A stretch of 64,000 nt of DNA from Flavobacterium sp. CG_23.5 (lineage in GTDB: Bacteria > Bacteroidota > Bacteroidia > Flavobacteriales > Flavobacteriaceae). Of the stretch, positions 58,949 to 64,000 are shown in pieces (positions within the stretch are counted from its first letter, which is position 1; each line of letters opens with the position of its first letter). The translations under genes were made by a program, and so were the position numbers. The stretch spans positions 2,197,001 through 2,261,000 of the forward strand of contig NZ_JAGGNA010000001.1 of NCBI RefSeq assembly GCF_017875765.1. The letters run 5' to 3'. The notes beneath the pieces were generated by a model. It ran no database searches. It saw nothing but the letters and a program-made list of their open reading frames with translations, and was not told the origin of the DNA.

Positions 58949-60457
58949 ATGTCAATAAAATCAGTCGCTGCAAAACTTTTTGCAAAGAAAATATATACGA
59001 AAACACAGAAGTGGGCCGATAATCCTGTTAAAACCCAAAACAAAGTTTTACAAAAGTTAATCAACGAAGCTAAGGGAACTCAATTTGGCATGGACCATCA
59101 TTTTGATACTATAAAAACAAGTTCTGATTTTGCGAAAAATGTTCCAGTTCGAGATTATGAAGGGTTGAAAACGTATGTTGATAAGGTTGTAAATGGAGAA
59201 GAAAATGTACTTTGGAAAGGGAAACCGCTCTATTTTGCCAAAACATCAGGCACAACATCGGGAGCCAAATATATTCCGCTGACGAAGGAATCGATGCCGT
59301 ATCATATTGAAGCGGCCAGAAATGCGATTTTGCTTTATATTCATGAAACCGGCAAAGCTGATTTTGTAGACGGAAAAATGATTTTCCTGCAAGGAAGTCC
59401 AATTCTGGAAGAAAAAAATGGGATCAAGCTGGGGCGATTATCAGGAATTGTGGCTCATTTTGTTCCTAAGTATTTGCAAAAAAATAGAATGCCTTCTTTG
59501 GAAACCAATTGTATCGAAGATTGGGAAACCAAAGTAAATGCGATTGTCGAAGAAACATTTAACGAAAACATGACGGTGATTTCAGGAATTCCTTCTTGGG
59601 TGCAAATGTATTTTGAAAAATTGCAGCAAAAAGGAGGAAAGCCGGTAGGTGAAATCTTCAAAAACTTCAATTTGTTTATTTATGGCGGGGTGAATTATGA
59701 ACCGTATCGCGCTAAATTTGAAAATTTGATTGGTCGAAAAGTGGATAGCATCGAGTTATTTCCCGCTTCGGAAGGATTTTTTGCCTGCCAAGATTCCCAA
59801 AAAGAAAAGGGAATGTTACTGCTTTTGAATGGTGGTATTTTCTACGAATTTATTAAAAGTGACGAATTTTCTGCCGATCCCGAATCCCGAAGTTTCGGGA
59901 CGGGACCGAGACGTTATACCATTGGCGAGGTAGAATTGAACGTAAACTATGTTTTGATTATTTCTACAAATGCGGGACTTTGGGGATATAACATTGGTGA
60001 CACCGTTCAGTTTGTTTCATTGAAACCGTATCGAATAATTGTTTCCGGAAGAATCAAGCATTACATTTCGGCTTTCGGGGAACACGTGATTGGCAAGGAA
60101 GTAGAAAGTGCCTTGCAGGAAGCGATAATTGGAACTACTATACGGATTAATGAATTTACTGTTGCGCCGCAAATCACACCAGCTGAAGGATTGCCATATC
60201 ATGAATGGTTCATCGAATTTGAGAACGAACCGGAAGACATCGCAGCTTTTGCGGAAGCGATAGACAATGCCATGAGAAAGCAAAACATCTATTATGACGA
60301 TTTAATTGTGGGGAACGTATTGAAAAAAGTGGTACTTACAAAAGTGGCAAAAAATGGTTTTCAGGATTATATGAAATCCATTGGAAAATTAGGAGGTCAG
60401 AATAAAATTCCAAGACTTTCTAATGACAGGAAGATTGTGGATTTATTAAAACTTTAA
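58949..60457 (+). CDS. GH3-family acyl-adenylate-forming enzyme
   Basis: 502-residue protein resembling plant GH3 acyl-acid amido synthetases and bacterial relatives. Seen are TSGTTSGAKYIPLTKESM (the ATP-binding phosphate loop), YGGVNYEPYR, ELFPASEGFFACQDS (the second adenylation motif) and INTGDTVQF-like NIGDTVQF. It should activate a carboxylic acid with ATP. The bacterial substrate is unknown. A 16-bp palindrome (59885-59900) encodes a short loop that may be an insertion. First complete gene of a run (GH3, DUF6909, Wzz-like, lipoprotein) on the plus strand. Confidence 0.88.
   Translation: MSIKSVAAKLFAKKIYTKTQKWADNPVKTQNKVLQKLINEAKGTQFGMDHHFDTIKTSSDFAKNVPVRDYEGLKTYVDKVVNGEENVLWKGKPLYFAKTSGTTSGAKYIPLTKESMPYHIEAARNAILLYIHETGKADFVDGKMIFLQGSPILEEKNGIKLGRLSGIVAHFVPKYLQKNRMPSLETNCIEDWETKVNAIVEETFNENMTVISGIPSWVQMYFEKLQQKGGKPVGEIFKNFNLFIYGGVNYEPYRAKFENLIGRKVDSIELFPASEGFFACQDSQKEKGMLLLLNGGIFYEFIKSDEFSADPESRSFGTGPRRYTIGEVELNVNYVLIISTNAGLWGYNIGDTVQFVSLKPYRIIVSGRIKHYISAFGEHVIGKEVESALQEAIIGTTIRINEFTVAPQITPAEGLPYHEWFIEFENEPEDIAAFAEAIDNAMRKQNIYYDDLIVGNVLKKVVLTKVAKNGFQDYMKSIGKLGGQNKIPRLSNDRKIVDLLKL
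59885..59900 (+). repeat. Palindrome TCCCGAAGTTTCGGGA inside the GH3 gene
   Basis: Differs in one base from the palindrome of the tRNA-Cys array. It is in frame and encodes part of PESRSFGTGPR, a segment that looks like an insertion in the GH3 loop. A looser cousin (6440-6455) lies in rnpA. Confidence 0.7.
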
Positions 60458-60495
60458 ATAAAAGAATTACATTTACGGGTTAGAAAATAAAAAGA

Positions 60496-62175
60496 ATGAA
60501 AGAAACTAAAAATATATCAAGATCCAGAGCACAAGAATCATCGGCAGCTATTGAAAAAATGTACATCACGATGCGCCATTTATTCAATAGAGGTTTTTAT
60601 AAACCAATGGGAATTTCTGGGGATACTTTACGCGAAGCCTTATTGGCGTTACGCCCTGAAATATATGGAAATATTGGTGAAGAAAAAGTAGAATTAAATG
60701 GGCTTTTATATGTTATTGAACGTCTTCCTTTAGGAATTGAAGAATGTCGTTTTATTAATTTAACTTCGGAAGAGGGATATTCCAAATCTCATTTTCAAGC
60801 GATTGTTCCGCCTAAAAGACGTCGTAATTGCTATAGAATTGACGAGGAACAAATGAATGTAGAAATTACCCGTGGACGTTCCGACATCTATGATATTTTG
60901 ACGCATTTGACGTTTATTTTCATTGAATCCCATAAAATCAGAAATCGAGTTTTGCTGGATGACGCCGGTGAAGTATCGCGCGATTGGTTTAAACTGGAAC
61001 AGGCGGTTTCCCAAAACAAAAAACTGACTCTTATAGAAAAAGAGAAAGCGATTTCACATGCTGCGAATATCCTTGGACGAACATTTGAAGAGGTTTTAGA
61101 CATTTATGATTCATTTGGTTCCGCTGCCTCACCAGATCGTTTTTTACACGTAATTTTTTGGTTAGGAAAATTGGCAATCGAAGAGATTGTGAATGATAAT
61201 AAAAGAACCATAACGTTCAGTCCTATTTTAAGAGAACGTTTAGGACATCACATTCATGGTGAAATATGGGCAACAAATATTAAGGAAGTTCTTAAAGAAA
61301 ACGAACTTTTAGGACGACCTATTCATGTGATTAGTGCCAATATGCACAGTGTGATGAACTCTATTTTTGCAACCGAGGTTTTGAAAACCAAATTTAAAGG
61401 CAAAGCGGATTTCTTTATTTATGAAGAATTGAGCAAGCAGGGAGCAAATGAAGTTCGAAATCAAGTGGAAGAAGTAGCGCTGAAACACGGAATGATTTCG
61501 TTGCCCGATACTTCAGGAACTAATATTGATGTTCAAATTTTTGATACTGCCAAAATTGATTGGGCTAAATCATCGTTTCCAAAATCTAATTTAGGGGATA
61601 AACAACCCGTAATTATTGTCATGGACTATGCTTTTGGTGAGCAAGCTTATGAATGCATTGACGAGTTATTGAAACCGTATAAAAAAGAAACTTTACTCAA
61701 CGTAGAATCCGTTTCTATAATGGGAAAAGCAGGTATTCTGGAAGGCGGAAAAGGCGATATTATGATTCCGAATGCTCATATCAATGAGGGAACGGCGGAT
61801 AATTATTTTTTCGAAAATGAATTAACTGCGGATATGTTTGAAGGAAATGGTATTTCAGTTTTTGCGGGACCAATGGTTACTGTACTTGGAACTTCCTTAC
61901 AAAACAGAGATTTATTGAAATTTTTTCACGAATCTACTTGGGGAGTTATTGGTCTGGAAATGGAAGGTTCTTATTATCAAAAAGCCATTCAATCCGCTTC
62001 CAAAATCAGGAAGAGTGTCCCATTGGATATTAAAGTGAGATATGCGTATTATGCTTCGGATAATCCACTTGAAACCGGAAGCACATTAGCTTCGGGTGGA
62101 CTTGGAACGACAGGAGTAAAACCTACGTATTTGATTACCATTAAAATATTGGAACAACTTTTCAACGTAAAATAA
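60496..62175 (+). CDS. DUF6909-family protein with nucleoside-phosphorylase-like C-terminus
   Basis: 559-residue cytoplasmic protein. The C-terminal third (PVIIVMDYAFGEQAYECIDE, VSIMGKAGILEGGKGDIMIP, and WGVIGLEMEGSYYQKAIQSA) carries the glycine-rich phosphorylase core and the GLEMEG signature of purine nucleoside phosphorylase/MTA-SAH nucleosidase-type enzymes. The N-terminal part (MYITMRHLFNRGFYKPMGIS) is specific to this Bacteroidota family. A nucleoside or AMP-nucleosidase-like reaction is likely but unproven. It is 38 bp after GH3 and 9 bp before the Wzz-like gene: an operon. Confidence 0.78.
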   Translation: MKETKNISRSRAQESSAAIEKMYITMRHLFNRGFYKPMGISGDTLREALLALRPEIYGNIGEEKVELNGLLYVIERLPLGIEECRFINLTSEEGYSKSHFQAIVPPKRRRNCYRIDEEQMNVEITRGRSDIYDILTHLTFIFIESHKIRNRVLLDDAGEVSRDWFKLEQAVSQNKKLTLIEKEKAISHAANILGRTFEEVLDIYDSFGSAASPDRFLHVIFWLGKLAIEEIVNDNKRTITFSPILRERLGHHIHGEIWATNIKEVLKENELLGRPIHVISANMHSVMNSIFATEVLKTKFKGKADFFIYEELSKQGANEVRNQVEEVALKHGMISLPDTSGTNIDVQIFDTAKIDWAKSSFPKSNLGDKQPVIIVMDYAFGEQAYECIDELLKPYKKETLLNVESVSIMGKAGILEGGKGDIMIPNAHINEGTADNYFFENELTADMFEGNGISVFAGPMVTVLGTSLQNRDLLKFFHESTWGVIGLEMEGSYYQKAIQSASKIRKSVPLDIKVRYAYYASDNPLETGSTLASGGLGTTGVKPTYLITIKILEQLFNVK

Positions 62176-62184
62176 GAAGACAAT

Positions 62185-63171
62185 ATGAGTACAAATGTAC
62201 CCCAACCTAATCCAGAAGATCAGGAAATAGACTTATCACAAATTTCAAAAAAGATAGGAGGTTTTTTCGAGAAAATTAATGCTCTTATATTCAATGGCAT
62301 TCGGTTTTTTATAAAAAATGCGATTGTAATTTTAATTTTGTTAGTAGTAGGAGTTGGTATTGGATTATTTTTAGACCAAACGCAAAAAAGTTATGATAGT
62401 CAAATCATTGTAACACCAAATTTTGGAAGCACCGATTATTTGTATTCAAAAATTGATTTGATCCAATCAAAAATCAATGAAGGAGACACGGTTTTTTTAA
62501 AAGAAGTTGTAGGTATAAATATACCTAAGAAATTAAAAAAAATAGAGATAAAACCCATTAATGATGTTTATAAATTTATTGAAAACAAAACTGAAAACTT
62601 TGAATTAATCAAGTTGATGGCGGAAGACGGGGATATTAAAAAAATTCTTGAAGATAATTTGACTAGTAAAAATTATATATTTCATACTATTTCTATGCAA
62701 ACAAATGGAATAACGAATGATAAAGCAACGATTCAACCGTTGTTGAATTATTTTAATAAATCCGATTATTTTGCTAAAATTCAAAAGATTTCAATTAAAA
62801 ATGTTGAAATAAAGATGAGTCAAAATGACACTATTATTTCACAAATTAATAATGTCTTAAATGGATTTTCTAATATGGTAAACGGTGCTCAAAAAAGCGA
62901 TAAACTAGTTTATTATAATGAAAACACGCAACTAAATGACATTATTAAGACGAAGGATAATTTAATTAACGAGCAAGCATCTCACAGAGTCGAGCTTGTT
63001 GGATTAAATAAAATTGTAAAAGATGACAGTGCAGTATTGAATCTCGAAAGTCCTAGTGCTATCAATGGAAAATTAAAATTTGTTCTGCCAATTTTATTTA
63101 TATTTGCATTCATAATATATTATTTTTTTGTTGCCTTTTATCGCAAACAAAAATTAAAATTGCAACAATAA
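62185..63171 (+). CDS. Wzz-like chain-length-determinant membrane protein
   Basis: 328-residue inner-membrane protein with two terminal helices: IVILILLVVGVGIGLFLD near residue 55 and FVLPILFIFAFIIYYFFV near the C-terminus, and a periplasmic coiled region between them (residues 80-290). This is the layout of Wzz/polysaccharide co-polymerase proteins, although the typical Pro-Gly motif is not conspicuous. It follows DUF6909 by 9 bp, so it is in the same operon. The coupling suggests a role in envelope polysaccharide or lipoprotein handling; uncertain. Confidence 0.6.
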   Translation: MSTNVPQPNPEDQEIDLSQISKKIGGFFEKINALIFNGIRFFIKNAIVILILLVVGVGIGLFLDQTQKSYDSQIIVTPNFGSTDYLYSKIDLIQSKINEGDTVFLKEVVGINIPKKLKKIEIKPINDVYKFIENKTENFELIKLMAEDGDIKKILEDNLTSKNYIFHTISMQTNGITNDKATIQPLLNYFNKSDYFAKIQKISIKNVEIKMSQNDTIISQINNVLNGFSNMVNGAQKSDKLVYYNENTQLNDIIKTKDNLINEQASHRVELVGLNKIVKDDSAVLNLESPSAINGKLKFVLPILFIFAFIIYYFFVAFYRKQKLKLQQ

Positions 63172-63209
63172 TTAAAGAATTAAATCCAATCACAGTAAAA
63201 GAAATATAA

Positions 63210-63743
63210 ATGAAAGTAAAATTATTTTTTCTATGTTTATCAATGATATTATGTTTGATTTCGTGTAAAAAAGAAGTAAAAAAAGAAGAAAAAATTGACG
63301 ATACAAAAAATTTATTTAAAGTCACTTTAGATTTAGTAATCAAGGAGAATGATACACTTCATTTGTATTATGCACAAGATTCTGCCGAAGATTATACTGA
63401 ACAAAGCTCAATTTGGCTTCCTGTGCAAGGAAAAGAAGTAGGGCAGCAAGTTACTTTTAGTTTACCAAAAGATGTTCTGCCAATAAAAGTAAGATTTGAT
63501 TTTGGAGTTAATAAAGAGAATAAGGAAATTATCTTGAATAAAGTTAAATTTAATTATTTTGACAGGAAGTTCGTAGCAGATGAAACCAATATTTTCAATT
63601 ATTTCAGAGCAGACGAGAATGCTACAATTATTGATTATAAAACAAGATCATTAAAGAGGAAAGACCCTAACAGTGTTAAGGGAGCATCTTTATACCCCCA
63701 TGATTTAGCAATAAAAACAGAAATTGAAAAACTTATAAAGTAA
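63210..63743 (+). CDS. Lipoprotein of unknown function
   Basis: 177 residues with a lipoprotein signal MKVKLFFLCLSMILCLISCK (lipobox LISC). The mature part is beta-rich (YAQDSAEDYTEQSSIWLPVQ) and may fold as a carbohydrate-binding-like sandwich, but I recognise no family. It lies 38 bp after the Wzz-like gene and is closed by a very strong terminator, so it is the last gene of the GH3 run. Function unknown. Confidence 0.65.
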   Translation: MKVKLFFLCLSMILCLISCKKEVKKEEKIDDTKNLFKVTLDLVIKENDTLHLYYAQDSAEDYTEQSSIWLPVQGKEVGQQVTFSLPKDVLPIKVRFDFGVNKENKEIILNKVKFNYFDRKFVADETNIFNYFRADENATIIDYKTRSLKRKDPNSVKGASLYPHDLAIKTEIEKLIK

Positions 63744-63783
63744 AAATGATAAAAGGAAGTTAGAAACTTCCTTTTATCATTTT
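63743..63783 (+). terminator. Rho-independent terminator of the GH3-DUF6909-Wzz-lipoprotein run
   Basis: Perfect 19-bp stem (arms 63743-63761 and 63765-63783, core GATAAAAGGAAGTT) with a 3-base loop and T run, directly after the lipoprotein stop. Confidence 0.9.
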
Positions 63784-63800
63784 TAGATAATATTTAAGGA

Positions 63801-64000
63801 ATGAATTTAACTGCTACGGATATTAAAACTACAGTTATTTTTAGATTATATGATGCTGTTGATACGCTTAATAAATTGCCGCTCTCTTTCGATTTAGATC
63901 GACAGAAATTAATTAAATGTACAAATAAAGCAGATGACCACTATTTAAGAAAAATGCGCTTTGATTTTTTTTCTTCTTTAATAAACTCATGTGTATTTCT
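63801..64000 (+). CDS. Partial gene at the right edge, unknown
   Basis: An ATG at 63801 opens a frame that runs off the window: MNLTATDIKTTVIFRLYDAV, then a Leu-, Asp- and Lys-rich segment (RKMRFDFFSSLINSCVF at the cut). The first 66 residues are hydrophilic with no signal peptide. No family recognised. It is preceded by the strong terminator, so it starts its own transcript. Confidence 0.5.
   Translation, partial: MNLTATDIKTTVIFRLYDAVDTLNKLPLSFDLDRQKLIKCTNKADDHYLRKMRFDFFSSLINSCVF

Overview
The window looks like chromosomal DNA of a flavobacterium (Bacteroidota, probably Flavobacterium or a close relative). The evidence is low GC content, a lack of Shine-Dalgarno sites, promoter -7 elements of the TAnnTTTG type, and typical families of that group (DUF4837, DUF6909, DUF4175, HU-CCDC81/SPOR, GIN-domain adhesin-like proteins, GH3-type acyl-adenylating enzymes). 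Most genes are ordinary housekeeping genes; the accessory content sits in a few places.

Layout. 0-17.7 kb: a crotonase tail, a TPR-adenylate cyclase coupled to a small protein, an HD hydrolase, an acyl-ACP desaturase plus PlsC pair, rnpA, an S41 protease with an OmpA-like protein, a GNAT enzyme, a DUF4837 lipoprotein, pgk, holB, DoxX, an acyl-CoA thioesterase, recA, a second PlsC and trpS. 17.9-22.4 kb: an accessory island. It holds a lipoprotein with a C-terminal M15-type zinc-peptidase motif whose start is thrown out of frame by a 7-bp tandem repeat. It is followed by four small exported proteins, two of which are preceded 6 bp upstream by the stop codon of an orphan coding fragment. I read this as a phase-variable toxin/immunity locus with displaced cassettes. 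22.5-30.8 kb: dprA, HU/SPOR protein, intergenic palindromic repeats, a Pif1/RecD-like helicase, an OmpH/Skp-like lipoprotein and a methyltransferase.

30.9-36.8 kb: mnmG, ybeY and a DUF4175 giant surrounded by at least four close matches to the ParB site parS, one of which encodes the last codons of YbeY. 36.9-45.8 kb: gltX, two exported proteins of unknown role, an SPFH protein, a YtxH/holin-like/DUF6327 trio, an extended GlnRS and folB. 45.9-48.7 kb: tRNA-Cys followed by twelve about 103-bp units that repeat the 3' end of a tRNA with a palindrome inside it and a terminator; a complete IS3-family element with a 3-bp target duplication splits this array. 49-52.5 kb: LysE, GIN protein and rnr, all on the minus strand. 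52.9-53.6 kb: an AT-rich gene-free stretch with DnaA-box-like sites at a switch in gene orientation, a good candidate for oriC. 53.6-64 kb: rpiB, an AAA/DUF4143 ATPase under three 32-bp iterons, tex, tatA, a shortened M23-type protein, GH3, DUF6909, a Wzz-like membrane protein and a lipoprotein.

Together, the parS cluster, the orientation switch and the AT-rich region suggest that this is the replication-origin region of the chromosome. The most unusual biology is the phase-variable island at 18-22 kb and the tRNA-Cys repeat array.
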